DNA of 64,000 nt from Trebonia sp963773105 (GTDB lineage: Bacteria; Actinomycetota; Actinomycetes; Streptosporangiales; Streptosporangiaceae). The notes below the pieces were generated by a model. That model saw only the letters and a program-made list of their open reading frames with translations, did no database searches and had not been told where the DNA came from. The position numbers were made by a program, and so were the translations under genes. The DNA is taken from assembly GCA_963773105.1 (NCBI GenBank), contig CAVZAA010000003.1:124001-188000 (forward strand). Reading direction: 5' to 3'. Of this stretch, positions 32,802 through 40,901 are shown piece by piece (the stretch's first letter is position 1; each line of letters opens with the position of its first letter).

Positions 32802-33341
32802 TCAGCCCGGGCGCCGCGGGCCCAACCGCGCCCGCTGGAGCGCCTCGTGGGCCCACATCATGAACGCCAGGCGGGGTGCGGACAGGAGGTAGCTGCGGAT
32901 CGCGCGGCCACGGCGGACGGGAGTGATCTCCGACAGCAGGTTCTCCGCCTCCGCCAGCCACCGCTGGCCTGCGCGGCGGGGCATGATCAGCGCTGCGATT
33001 CGCAGCGGGCGGCGCCAGTACGCGGCCGGGGCCGCGGGCGTGTCACAATCGCGCCCGTGGCCGCCGGGTTCGCCGCTCTCGCCGCGACCGTCCGTTGCCC
33101 GACCGTCGCTTGCCTGACCGTCTTTGGCTCGGCCGCCTGGCCGACCGCCCACGCGGTGCATGGAGATGCTCGTCATCGCGATGATGACGGTCAAGCTGAG
33201 GAGCCACAGCACCCATGTCCAGCCACTGAAACGCGTTGCCGACAGGTAGGTGTTGCCCGCGATCGTGAGCACGGTGATTATCGCGGCGGGCCGCGCTCGT
33301 CTCCTCCGCGCATCCTCCCCCGGGTCGACGCTGGGCATCAT
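32802..33341 (-). CDS. Membrane protein coupled to the PadR regulator
   Basis: A 179-residue protein with two hydrophobic helices (AAIITVLTIAGNTYLSATRF and WTWVLWLLSLTVIIAMTSIS), a hydrophilic repeat-like stretch (KDGQASDGRATDGRGESG) and a C-terminal part (LAEAENLLSEITPVRRGRAI, RSYLLSAPRLAFMMWAHEAL). Its ATG overlaps the PadR stop (ATGA). A PadR regulator followed by a membrane protein of this size is a common pair in actinomycetes and may be an antimicrobial or lipid-stress module. Function not known. Confidence 0.75.
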   Translation of the reverse strand: MMPSVDPGEDARRRRARPAAIITVLTIAGNTYLSATRFSGWTWVLWLLSLTVIIAMTSISMHRVGGRPGGRAKDGQASDGRATDGRGESGEPGGHGRDCDTPAAPAAYWRRPLRIAALIMPRRAGQRWLAEAENLLSEITPVRRGRAIRSYLLSAPRLAFMMWAHEALQRARLGPRRPG

Positions 33342-33664
33342 GCGCCGCCGCCTCCCTCGGCCAGGCGGCGCAGCGCCGGGCCGGCCGGACGGCGCGCCCC
33401 CGCCAGGCGGGCGCTGGCCTGCACGGCACCGCTGGCCGTGAGCCGGTAGTAGCGGCGGGCCGGGCGTTTCTCTGCGCGCGGGTCGATGTCCTCCCAGCGG
33501 CTGGTCACCCAGCCCTCGTGTTCCAGGCGCAGGAGGATGGGGTAGGCGGTCCCGGGCTGCAGGCCGGTCTCCTCGGAGAGCTCGAGCCCGTACATCTCGC
33601 TGGCCGGATCGCGCAGGAGGGCCTGCAAGACCAGCTGCACCTGAACGGTCAATCGCAAGGCCAT
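33338..33664 (-). CDS. PadR-family transcriptional regulator
   Basis: A 108-residue winged-helix repressor. The PadR pattern is clear: VQLVLQALLRDPASEMYGLE, then LQPGTAYPILLRLEHEGWVT (recognition helix and wing) and RRYYRLTASGA. PadR proteins bind small phenolics or drugs and release operators. ATG 33664 is leaderless (TAGAGT 6 bases before it). Two near-identical sites in its own promoter suggest autoregulation of this gene and the membrane protein after it. Confidence 0.88.
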   Translation of the reverse strand: MALRLTVQVQLVLQALLRDPASEMYGLELSEETGLQPGTAYPILLRLEHEGWVTSRWEDIDPRAEKRPARRYYRLTASGAVQASARLAGARRPAGPALRRLAEGGGGA

Positions 33665-33670
33665 GTCAGA

Positions 33671-33716
33671 ACTCTAAATAGGTGCTACTTCCCTGTCAAG
33701 TACTCTATATAGGTGC
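33671..33716 (-). promoter_or_regulatory. PadR promoter with two operator-like repeats
   Basis: On the minus strand TTGACA (33699-33694) and TAGAGT (33676-33671) are 17 bases apart. ACTCTAAATAGGTGC at 33671-33685 recurs as ACTCTATATAGGTGC at 33702-33716, 31 bases further, which is three helical turns. One copy covers the -10 box and the other lies above the -35 box, a classic repressor arrangement. The second copy contains the palindrome CTATATAG. Confidence 0.7.
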
Positions 33717-33727
33717 GACCCCGCGCG

Positions 33728-34351
33728 TCAGGCGGCTACGGCGTCGATGAGGCGGTCGAGGACCTGGAGCATCTCGGCTCGGGCCTGGGCGGGATCGGCC
33801 GATTCGGCTACGTACAGGGCGGCCTCGTCGCTGGCGCCCATGAGCACGTGCGCGAGCGCCCGCACCGGCTGCGGACGGACGCGCCCCGATTCGATCCCCT
33901 GCTGGAGCATGGCCTGCGCCAGGCCGAAGACGTGCCGCTGGCACACCTCCCGCCAGTGCGCCCAGCCGACCACCGACGGCCCGTCGATGAGCGCGATCCG
34001 GTGAATCTCGGGCTCGACGCAGATGTCCAGCCAGGTCCGCAGCACGCGCCGCATGGCGTCGACCGGATCGGATATCCCGGCGGCGGCCACGTCGTCGGCC
34101 AGCCGCCGGGCGATATCGGCCTCGACCGCCTCGAGGACCGCGTCGAACAGCGCCGTCTTGTCCGCGAACTGGTGGTAGAGCGCCCCGCGGGTCACCCCGG
34201 CCGCCGCGACGATCGCGTCGGTCGACACGTCGGCGAAGCCCTGCTCGGCGAACAGCCCGCGCGCCGCCGCCACCAGCGCGTCACGGGTCGCGGCGGACCG
34301 ATCGGCCTGAGTGCGGCGCGCTCTCGGGGCGGCCGACGTCGGTGAAGTCAT
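33728..34351 (-). CDS. TetR-family transcriptional regulator
   Basis: A 207-residue repressor. The DNA-binding domain covers about 20-65: ATRDALVAAARGLFAEQGFA, then VSTDAIVAAAGVTRGALYHQ and FADKTALFDAVLEA. The ligand-binding part resembles TetR C-terminal domains with a conserved RIALIDGPSVVGW block. ATG 34351 has GGGAG nine bases upstream; an alternative ATG at 34369 has GAGG. It is divergent from the hydrolase and shares the operator at 34384-34406. Confidence 0.9.
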   Translation of the reverse strand: MTSPTSAAPRARRTQADRSAATRDALVAAARGLFAEQGFADVSTDAIVAAAGVTRGALYHQFADKTALFDAVLEAVEADIARRLADDVAAAGISDPVDAMRRVLRTWLDICVEPEIHRIALIDGPSVVGWAHWREVCQRHVFGLAQAMLQQGIESGRVRPQPVRALAHVLMGASDEAALYVAESADPAQARAEMLQVLDRLIDAVAA

Positions 34352-34377
34352 GGACCATTCTCCCACCATGATCGACC

Positions 34378-34406
34378 TCGACAAACATACGTACAGTATG
34401 TATGTT
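34378..34406 (+). promoter_or_regulatory. Hydrolase promoter with a TetR operator in its spacer
   Basis: TCGACA (34378-34383) and TATGTT (34401-34406) are 17 bases apart and give a start at the hydrolase ATG (34413). Between and over the boxes, 34384-34406 is a near-perfect palindrome: ACATACGTAC and GTATGTATGT around a central A, with one mismatch in ten. This is the typical form of a TetR-family operator, and the TetR gene is divergent next to it. Confidence 0.72.
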
Positions 34407-34412
34407 ATAGCC

Positions 34413-35300
34413 ATGATCACTGACCACGCATCAGCCGGTCTCGCAGTGGCGGATCTGCCGCAAGGCAGGCTCAGTTACCGCGTCGCAGGCCCGCCCGCAA
34501 GCTCCCGCCCGCCGGTCGTGTTCGTGCACGGGCTGCTGGTCGACCACCGGCTCTGGGAGCCGGTGGCCGAGCGTCTGGCGGCCGAGGGCATCCGCAGCTA
34601 CGCGCCGACGCTCCCGCTTGGCGCCCACCAGCACACGATGAACGCCGACGCCGACCTGACACCGCAAGGGATTGCGGGGATCGTCAGGGACTTCGTCGCG
34701 GCGCTCGGCCTCAGCCAGGTGATCATCGTCGGCAACGACACCGGCGGGGCGATCTGCCAGGTCGTGCTCGGCGGCGATACCAGCAGGATCGGCGCCGCGG
34801 TGCTGACCAACTGCGACGCGTTCGACGCATTCCCGCCGCGCAGCCTGGCACCGCTATTCTTCGCCGGGCGTCATCCCGCGCTGGTCGCCTGCCTGCTGCC
34901 CGGGCTCCGGTCGGAACGGGTACGCAACGGCCCGCTCGGCTTCGGACCGCTGGCCAGCGCGCCCCTCGATGGCGAGCTGACCGGCGACTGGGTACGGCCG
35001 CTGGCCGACAAGGCGGTCCGCCGCGACCTGGCCAAGTTCGCGCGCGGAGTTCACCCGCGCGTCCTGCTCGACGCCGCCAGCCGGTTCGGCCAGTTCACCG
35101 GCCCCGTCCGGATCCTCTGGGGCGACGACGACCGGTACTTCGGCACCGGGCTCGGACGTCGCCTGAGCGAGGCGTTCCCGCACGCCCTCCTCACCACGGT
35201 CCCGGGCGGCCGGACGTTCCTGCCGCTTGACCACCCGGACGAGGTGGCCGCCGAGATCATCGCCGCCGGCCGGGACGCGGTGTCGCCAGAAAACCGCTAG
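34413..35300 (+). CDS. Alpha/beta-fold hydrolase with Asp in the nucleophile position
   Basis: A 295-residue alpha/beta hydrolase. The oxyanion block is VVFVHGLLVDHRLWEPV. The nucleophile elbow reads VGNDTGGAI, where Asp stands in place of Ser, as in epoxide hydrolases and haloalkane dehalogenases (GHDWGG, HDWG). The acid may be in the WGDDDRYF loop, and the His in PLDHPDEVA near the end. It may therefore act on epoxides or halides rather than esters, but members with GNDTGG are mostly uncharacterised. Leaderless ATG under direct TetR control. Confidence 0.85.
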   Translation: MITDHASAGLAVADLPQGRLSYRVAGPPASSRPPVVFVHGLLVDHRLWEPVAERLAAEGIRSYAPTLPLGAHQHTMNADADLTPQGIAGIVRDFVAALGLSQVIIVGNDTGGAICQVVLGGDTSRIGAAVLTNCDAFDAFPPRSLAPLFFAGRHPALVACLLPGLRSERVRNGPLGFGPLASAPLDGELTGDWVRPLADKAVRRDLAKFARGVHPRVLLDAASRFGQFTGPVRILWGDDDRYFGTGLGRRLSEAFPHALLTTVPGGRTFLPLDHPDEVAAEIIAAGRDAVSPENR

Positions 35301-35312
35301 CCGGCCGGCCGC

Positions 35313-35993
35313 TCACCAGGGAAGGGGACGGCGGTCGCGGAAAAACCCGCCGGTCGGCCCGTTGTCGGGGAGCGTGGCGGCCCACACGACGCCGGCCGCG
35401 CCCTCGGACACCGGGCGTCCGCCGCTGCCGCCCATGTCGGTGGCGACCCAGCCCGGGCAGACCGCATTCACCAGAAAACGCTCCGAGCGTAGCTCGGCCG
35501 CCAGCATCCGGGTGAGCGCGTTCAGTGCCGCCTTGGACGCCGAATAGGCGGGCGGGCCGGCGCCCATGCCGGCCAGCGAGCCGGCCTCGCTGGAAACGTT
35601 CACGATCCGCGGACGGTCGCTTGCGCGCAGCAGCGGCAGGAACCGCTGGACCATCAGCCACGGCCCGTACAGGTTGGTCTCGGCCGCCTCGCGGACGACC
35701 CTGAGGTCGGCCGTGATCGCCCGCTGCCACGTGTCGTAGCTGATGGCGGCGTTGTTGACCAGGACGTCGAGCCTGCCGTAGCGGTCGCGGACGGCGGCCG
35801 CGGCCGCGTCGACGCTCGGCGGATCGGTGACGTCCAGGCGGAGCGGCGTGGCGCCGACCGATCGGGCCGCGGTCGCCGCGGCGGCGGCATCGCGGGCGGT
35901 GAGCACGACCTCATGACCGGCGGCGGCCAGCTGACGGCAGACCTCAAGGCCGATGCCCCGGTTGGCCCCGGTGACGAGCGAGATCGTGGTCAC
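35313..35993 (-). CDS. Short-chain dehydrogenase/reductase (carbonyl reductase-like)
   Basis: A 226-residue SDR. LVTGANRGIGLEV binds NADP, LDVTDPPSV follows, LVNNAAISYD is the NNAG motif, and the catalytic Ser, Tyr and Lys are in VNVSSEAGSLAG and AYSASKAALNALTR. NAVCPGWVATDMGG is the PG motif. The GANRGIGLE form and short length fit the carbonyl reductase-like group. GTG start; convergent with the hydrolase, 12 bases apart. Confidence 0.88.
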   Translation of the reverse strand: MTTISLVTGANRGIGLEVCRQLAAAGHEVVLTARDAAAAATAARSVGATPLRLDVTDPPSVDAAAAAVRDRYGRLDVLVNNAAISYDTWQRAITADLRVVREAAETNLYGPWLMVQRFLPLLRASDRPRIVNVSSEAGSLAGMGAGPPAYSASKAALNALTRMLAAELRSERFLVNAVCPGWVATDMGGSGGRPVSEGAAGVVWAATLPDNGPTGGFFRDRRPLPW

Positions 35994-36043
35994 CGGAAGA
36001 GCGCCCGGGTCCGAACGGAGGAGTCCACGCGCACCATGATCTG

Positions 36044-36343
36044 CTAGCTGGCGGGGTGGCGCGGCTCAACGTCGAATCCCAGGTTCCCGAGCACCTTGAC
36101 CGCGCCGGACTTCCCGCCCTCGAAATCACCGGAGGCAAGGCGCTGGCCCACCGCGAACTCGTAGGCCGTGCCCAGGATCGCCTTCGGCGGATACCTGCGT
36201 TCCTCCCAGACCAGGTCATAGGTCGTAGTCGGGGCGTAGCCATGCGCGGCGAAGAACTGCTCGGGGCCCAGCCGGTCGTACTCCTGTAGCGCGCGCACCA
36301 CGTCGTCGTGGGCCACCTTGTCCCATGCGATTGCCTGTGTCAT
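36044..36343 (-). CDS. Stand-alone ScoMcrA-like N-terminal head domain protein
   Basis: A 99-residue protein that fits the ScoMcrA-type N-terminal head domain: WDKVAHDDVVRALQEYDRLG, then EQFFAAHGYAPTTTYDLVWE, RRYPPKAILGTAYEFAVGQ and DFEGGKSGAVKVLGNLGFDV. In the Streptomyces type IV enzyme ScoMcrA this domain precedes SRA and HNH parts that cut modified DNA. Here it stands alone with no SRA or HNH gene adjacent. Stand-alone forms are common in actinomycetes and need not be defence genes. ATG start. Confidence 0.75.
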   Translation of the reverse strand: MTQAIAWDKVAHDDVVRALQEYDRLGPEQFFAAHGYAPTTTYDLVWEERRYPPKAILGTAYEFAVGQRLASGDFEGGKSGAVKVLGNLGFDVEPRHPAS

Positions 36344-36370
36344 CGGGTCCTCCCAGAGATCGTCGTCGGG

Positions 36371-36841
36371 TCAGGTCAGCGGCTCGCCGCCGTCGATGTG
36401 CAGAGTCTGCCCGGTGAGGAAGGTGCTGCTCATCGCGAACAGGACCGTGTTGGCGACATCGTCGGTGGTGCCGATGCGCCGAGCGGGGTTGCGGGCCCTC
36501 ATATCGGCGTAGTAGTCCGCCTTCCCCTGCTCGCCGAGGGCGTCCCAGGCGCCGCTGTCGATCACGCCCGGGGAGATCGCGTTGACCTGGATCGGGGCCA
36601 GTTCAAGGGCCAGCGAACGGGCCAGGGTGTCGGCCGCGGCGTTGGTGATCGCCACCCCGAGGGTGCCGACCGTGATCTTGATCCCGGGCTCCCCCGCGTA
36701 GACGCCAGCCAGCTTCTCCTGGTCGCGGCCGGCCGCGGCCACGTGGGCGCCGGCATCGCGGGCGGCGAGGGCAACGGCGCGGGCGATCCCGCTCCCCCGT
36801 CCGATGACGAGCACCTTCTGGTCATTCAGGGATCCGTTCAT
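36371..36841 (-). pseudogene. SDR with an internal deletion of its catalytic core
   Basis: A 156-residue frame that joins the two ends of a short-chain dehydrogenase. KVLVIGRGSGIARAVALAAR is the cofactor part, and ALELAPIQVNAISPGVIDSG with FLTGQTLHIDGGEPL is the end. The middle 70-75 residues, which should hold NNAG, the Ser strand and YxxxK, are absent; the join is at about residue 60 (KITVGTLGVAITNAAADTL). The deletion keeps the frame, so a stable short protein is possible, but not a working dehydrogenase. ATG with GGAAAGGACC upstream. Confidence 0.72.
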
Positions 36842-37077
36842 GGCAGGGTCCTTTCCGTGAAGCGGAGTGCGGATAGGTGAAGCCTGCGGCCGGCCCGACC
36901 TCGTTCGCATCGCTCAAATGAACGGTCTCCGTGGCCCGCGCGGCCAAGGTTGGGAAGCCCCAATGAGTTTGTTCGAAGTCCGCTGGGTAGTCGGTATGCC
37001 CACATAGACACCCTGCACGGGGAGTTGGACCTTCGAATGTCGCGCCAACGGCGGCGCGTTGAGGAGGAGTTGTCATC

Positions 37078-38448
37078 ATGCTGATGACGAGGCACGCGAC
37101 ACCGGCGGAGAAGGTGCGCAGGCACGTCGCGCTCGGCGCGGCGGTCACGGCGCTGGGCGGGCTGCTGTTCGGCTACGACACCGGGGTGGTGTCCGGAGCG
37201 CTGCTGTTCGTCAAGAAGGACTTCGGCGGGCTCTCCTCCTTCCAGGAGGAACTGATCACCAGCCTGCTGCTGGTCGGCGCGGTGGTGGGCGCGCTGCTGG
37301 CCGGGCGGGTGGCGGACCTGATCGGGCGGCGCCTCACCGTCCTGATCACGGCGGCCATCTTCGTGGTGGGCGTGCTGCTGGCGGCGTTCACCCCGACCTA
37401 CCCGGTGCTGCTGGTCGCGCGGATCGTGATCGGCCTGGCGGTCGGGTCGGCCTCCATGGTGGTGCCCCTCTACATCGGCGAGGTCGTGCCGCCCCGGGTC
37501 CGCGGCGGCCTGGTCAGCCTCAACCAGTTCGCGATCACGGCCGGGATCCTGGTGTCCTACCTCATCGACTACGGGCTATCCGGCTCGGGAAACTGGCGGC
37601 TGATGTTCGGCCTGGCCGCGATCCCCGCCCTGCTGCTGTTCGGGGGGATGCTCTTCCAGAAGGAGAGCCCGCACTGGCTGATCCGGCAGGACCGGATCGA
37701 CGAGGCACGGGACGTGCTCATGCGGGTGCGGAACGACGACGACATCGACGACGAGATCCGCGACGTCCAGGAGGTCACCCGCAAGCAGGCGAGCACCCGG
37801 GAGCTGCTGTCGCCCTCGATCCGGCCGCTGCTCTTCGTGGGTGTCCTGCTGGCCGTGTTCCAGCAGATCACCGGCATCAACACGGTCATCTACTACGCCC
37901 CGACGCTGCTGCAGGGGGCCGGGTTCGGCAGCTCGGCCGCGCTGCTCGCCAACGTGGTCAACGGCGCGGTCAACGTCGGGATGACCATCGTCGCCATCTG
38001 GCTGCTCGACCGGGCGGGGCGGCGACCGCTGCTGCTGAGCGGCACGGCAGGCATGGCGGTCGGCATGGCGATCACTGGATGCGCCTTCCTCGGCGGCGAG
38101 AACCTGCACGGGGCGCTGGCCATCGTCGCGGTGGTTGGTCTGTTCATCTACACCGGGTCGTTCGCGATCGGGCTCGGCCCGGTGTTCTGGCTGCTGATCG
38201 CGGAGATCTATCCGCTCCGGATCCGGGGCGCGGCGATGAGCGTGGCGACCATGGCCAACTGGGGCGCCAACTTCGTCGTCACGGTCTCGTTCCTGACGCT
38301 GCTGAACGCGATCAACGGCGTCGGCGTGTTCTTCCTGTTCGGCTTCCTCACGCTCGTCGCGCTCGCGTACTTCTGGCGCAAGGTGCCAGAAACCAAGGGA
38401 CGCAGCCTCCAGGAGATCGAGCACGAGCTCACCGGGGGCAAGGTGTAA
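37078..38448 (+). CDS. Sugar porter of the major facilitator superfamily
   Basis: A 456-residue, 12-helix sugar/proton symporter like XylE or GalP. Family signatures are present: GLLFGYDTGVVSGALLFV, RVADLIGRRLTVL, the PESPHWL-like KESPHWLIRQ, QQITGINTVIYYAPTLLQGA in helix 7, and WRKVPETKGRSLQEIE at the end. The QQITGIN motif suits hexose or pentose transport. ATG with GAGGAGGAG upstream. No sugar kinase or isomerase is linked, so the sugar is unknown. Confidence 0.93.
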   Translation: MLMTRHATPAEKVRRHVALGAAVTALGGLLFGYDTGVVSGALLFVKKDFGGLSSFQEELITSLLLVGAVVGALLAGRVADLIGRRLTVLITAAIFVVGVLLAAFTPTYPVLLVARIVIGLAVGSASMVVPLYIGEVVPPRVRGGLVSLNQFAITAGILVSYLIDYGLSGSGNWRLMFGLAAIPALLLFGGMLFQKESPHWLIRQDRIDEARDVLMRVRNDDDIDDEIRDVQEVTRKQASTRELLSPSIRPLLFVGVLLAVFQQITGINTVIYYAPTLLQGAGFGSSAALLANVVNGAVNVGMTIVAIWLLDRAGRRPLLLSGTAGMAVGMAITGCAFLGGENLHGALAIVAVVGLFIYTGSFAIGLGPVFWLLIAEIYPLRIRGAAMSVATMANWGANFVVTVSFLTLLNAINGVGVFFLFGFLTLVALAYFWRKVPETKGRSLQEIEHELTGGKV

Positions 38449-38510
38449 TCCGCGCTCTCCGTCGTCATCGCGCGCGGCCAGCGCCGCCTCCACGGCGGCG
38501 CCGGGTCGGC

Positions 38511-38681
38511 CGAGGTGCCGAACGCCTCCCGCAGCAGGGCGACGGTCTGCGCGTAGATCGCCCGGAAGGCCGGATCGGTGTGGTGCAGCACCGGTCGGGC
38601 GAGCGCCGCCGCAGTGGCCGGGGTGCTGCCGACCGGACCGGTGGCCAGGGTGAAGACCGGCTACGCGTCGGCAGTGCTCAT
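38511..38681 (-). pseudogene. 5' fragment of a class V aminotransferase with an in-frame TAG
   Basis: From ATG 38681 the frame reads MSTADA, a TAG, then PVFTLATGPVGSTPATAAAL and VLHHTDPAFRAIYAQTVALL, which is the start of a serine-glyoxylate/alanine-glyoxylate type aminotransferase. The match ends at FGTS; the rest (over 300 residues, with the PLP lysine) is missing. The region 38449-38829 holds nothing else but the GrpB promoter. Confidence 0.6.
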
Positions 38682-38772
38682 GTCCCACTCACCCCTCGGT
38701 CGTCATGATCGACACAACGCTATCCCTGCCAATCCAGCCTGCAAAAGATGAAATAGCCGCTGCGCCTCCCTG

Positions 38773-38800
38773 TTGCGATACCCGCCCGCCGTTGTAGGCT
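38773..38800 (+). promoter_or_regulatory. Promoter of the GrpB-family gene
   Basis: TTGCGA (38773-38778) and TAGGCT (38795-38800) are 16 bases apart. Transcription should start near 38808, leaving a short leader with AGGAGG at 38819-38824 before the TTG start. Confidence 0.5.
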
Positions 38801-38829
38801 GGTCAACTTTGCTTCGTCAGGAGGTCGAG

Positions 38830-39474
38830 TTGGCTGAGTACCCGAAGGAAGTCACGCAGCGCTTCCATGGCACCCCTGAGCAGAATGCGGTCGCCCTGGT
38901 CGGCGAGCGCCCGGCGCGGTGGGACCACATCGTCATCGAGGACTACGACCCGGCCTGGGTCGGCCAGTTCGCCGCCGCCCGGTCATTGATCAGCGAGACG
39001 CTGGACGGCCTGATCGTCGCGATCGAGCACGTCGGGTCGACCTCGGTGCCCGGCCTGCCGGCCAAGCCCATCATCGACATCGACCTGCTGATCGAGGACA
39101 CGGCCGACGAGTCCGGCTACGTTCCCGTGCTCGAGACCCGCGGGTACCGACTGGTGCTGCGCGAGCCGTGGTGGTACGGGCACCGGATGCTCGTCAGCCC
39201 GGGCGAGGACGTCCACCTGCACGTGTGGCCGCGGGATGCGCCCGAACCGATCCGGCACCGGCTCTTCCGCGACTGGCTGCGCTCGCACCCGGACGACCGG
39301 GACCTGTACGCGGCGACCAAGCGGCGCCTGGCGCGGGACACGGTCGACCAGCCGAGCGACTATAACCTGGCCAAGAACGACGTCATCGACGACATCTACG
39401 CGCGGATCTTCGCCGCGGGGCCTGAGATAGCAGGCCCTGAAGCAACGGGCCCGGTGGCGTTAGGCGCGGCCTGA
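38830..39474 (+). CDS. GrpB-family nucleotidyltransferase-like protein
   Basis: A 214-residue protein of the GrpB/UPF0157 group, nucleotidyltransferase-fold proteins of mostly unknown role. Conserved blocks: VIEDYDPAWVGQFAAARSLI, AIEHVGSTSVPGLPAKPIID and DIDLLI, with the GSTSVPGLxAKPIIDI and D residues typical of the family, then HLHVWP and the late YNLAKNDVI. TTG 38830 is chosen because AGGAGG lies 5 bases before it. The last 20 residues are Ala/Gly/Pro-rich and overlap the convergent gene by 15 bases. Confidence 0.87.
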   Translation: MAEYPKEVTQRFHGTPEQNAVALVGERPARWDHIVIEDYDPAWVGQFAAARSLISETLDGLIVAIEHVGSTSVPGLPAKPIIDIDLLIEDTADESGYVPVLETRGYRLVLREPWWYGHRMLVSPGEDVHLHVWPRDAPEPIRHRLFRDWLRSHPDDRDLYAATKRRLARDTVDQPSDYNLAKNDVIDDIYARIFAAGPEIAGPEATGPVALGAA

Positions 39475-39936
39475 CCGGACGATACGACCGACCGCCCACG
39501 GGCCGACCGTGACCAGGAAGAACAGCGGGTTGAAGGTGGTCCGGCCGTTGGCGATCTGCAGTCCGACGCCGAGCAGCAGCAGGGCGACGATCGACCGGCG
39601 CTGATCGGCATCGGTCCCCAACGAGTAGGCCAGCGGGAAGACGGGCACCGCGATCAGGTCGGAGAGTTCGCCCGGTATCGTAGCCAGCGATCCCAGGGCG
39701 GCGGATACCGCGAACACGATGGCAGCCGCGATGGCCGACAGCTGAGGATCCGCGCGCCGCGGGATGAGGCAACAGAAGGCGCCGATCGCGCAGGCCGTTT
39801 CCAGCAGGTTGTCTGCGCCGCGGAGCAGATCCTCCGCTGCCAGCGATATCAGCAGGGTCGCGCTGAGTCCGATGGCAAGGATCAGGTCACCGCTCAAGCG
39901 GCCCGACATCCTCGACGGGCCCTCAGGATCGCTCAC
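39460..39936 (-). CDS. Membrane domain of a NarL-type sensor kinase, without kinase part
   Basis: A 158-residue protein of about five helices (LILAIGLSATLLISLAAEDL, LLETACAIGAFCCLIPRRA, SAIAAAIVFAVSAALGSLA, SIVALLLLGVGLQIANGR) that ends in FFLVTVGPWAVGRIVRSGRA. That ending matches the point where actinobacterial NarL-type sensor kinases pass from membrane domain to coiled coil. The dimerisation and ATPase domains are missing and a stop follows at once. It may be a truncated kinase or a true stand-alone sensor domain. Confidence 0.68.
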   Translation of the reverse strand: MSDPEGPSRMSGRLSGDLILAIGLSATLLISLAAEDLLRGADNLLETACAIGAFCCLIPRRADPQLSAIAAAIVFAVSAALGSLATIPGELSDLIAVPVFPLAYSLGTDADQRRSIVALLLLGVGLQIANGRTTFNPLFFLVTVGPWAVGRIVRSGRA

Positions 39937-40074
39937 GAAAACTCCCTCGGCCGACGACTTATTATCGCCTCAGGCAGTCGGAGTCTGGAGCGGGCCGGCA
40001 TGGCCGAGCCGGGCCTGCCGACGAGACACGCCCCGATGGCGTCTCGTCGGCGGGCCCGGCGGTGGGCCCGATCA

Positions 40075-40497
40075 CTACCTGGATGGGCTGGCCGGCGCAG
40101 ACGCCGCGGACGCCGCGGACGCCGCGGACGCGCGCCGGGCCGCCCGGCGCGGGTTCACCCTGATCAGCAGCACGATGGCGCCGATCGAGAGCACGAACCC
40201 CACCCAGCCGCCGATGGTCGTGGCCGGGGTCGGGTGGTTGGTGAGGCCGAGGAAGTTCGAAAGCCCGTCGATGATCCGGGCGGTCATCGCGATCCAGAAC
40301 GCCCACCGCAGGCCCCGGGCGACGCCGACGGCGCTGATCAGGGTGGCGACGGCGATGACGCCGACCACGACGATCGCCGCGACCGGGGGCGTGCCCTTGG
40401 TGTGGTGGTTGGCCGCGATCATGAAAGGGATCGCCACTAGGTCGAGGACCCCGAGGATGACGAGCAGGACCGTCGTGAGCTTGAGGTCGGGTTTCAT
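40075..40497 (-). CDS. Four-helix membrane protein with Ala/Ser repeat tail
   Basis: A 140-residue membrane protein: helices at about 8-28 (LTTVLLVILGVLDLVAIPFM), 38-60 (VAAIVVVGVIAVATLISAVG), 66-85 (WAFWIAMTARIIDGLSNFLG) and 95-115 (IGGWVGFVLSIGAIVLLIRV). The tail is (SAA)n-like and comes from a 9-base tandem repeat. ATG 40497 follows AAGGAGCATCAG. Similar proteins are common hypothetical genes in actinomycetes; no function known. Confidence 0.72.
   Translation of the reverse strand: MKPDLKLTTVLLVILGVLDLVAIPFMIAANHHTKGTPPVAAIVVVGVIAVATLISAVGVARGLRWAFWIAMTARIIDGLSNFLGLTNHPTPATTIGGWVGFVLSIGAIVLLIRVNPRRAARRASAASAASAASAPASPSR
40100..40126. repeat. 9-base tandem repeat in the tail of the membrane protein
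   Basis: GACGCCGCG occurs three times in a row with a partial fourth copy, coding Ala-Ser-Ala units in the minus-strand gene. Copy number probably varies between strains by slippage. Confidence 0.6.
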
Positions 40498-40901
40498 CTG
40501 ATGCTCCTTCGCCCTGTCCTGCTGGCTGGTGGTCGTCTGGGAGTAGTTGTGCATCGCCTCCTGGACCGAGATGAACGTCAGGGTGTGCGACTTGGGGGCG
40601 CTGGTGCTCGCGCTTGCCGCGGGCACCACGACCGCGCAGGTGCCGACAAGCGCGGTCGCGGTGGCGATCGCGCGATGGCGTTGCGATGTCCGCGTCCAGG
40701 CGGTGGTCCTCGCCTACGAATCCGGTTGCGTGCGACCCGACGACCCGGTGGGTCCGTAGTACCTGCGCTTGTTCCAGGTCCCCCGGTCACCGACCCTGCC
40801 GCGCGTCTACATATCATCTTCTGTAATCGAACGTCTACACAGGGTGATCGATTACGATCCCGTGCCCCTCGGCACGCGCGGGTGTCCCCAACCAGGCTCC
40901 G

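Noticed and set aside
34431..34810. Small minus-strand frames under the alpha/beta hydrolase
   Set aside because: They lack ribosome sites and family patterns and are antisense to a clear hydrolase.
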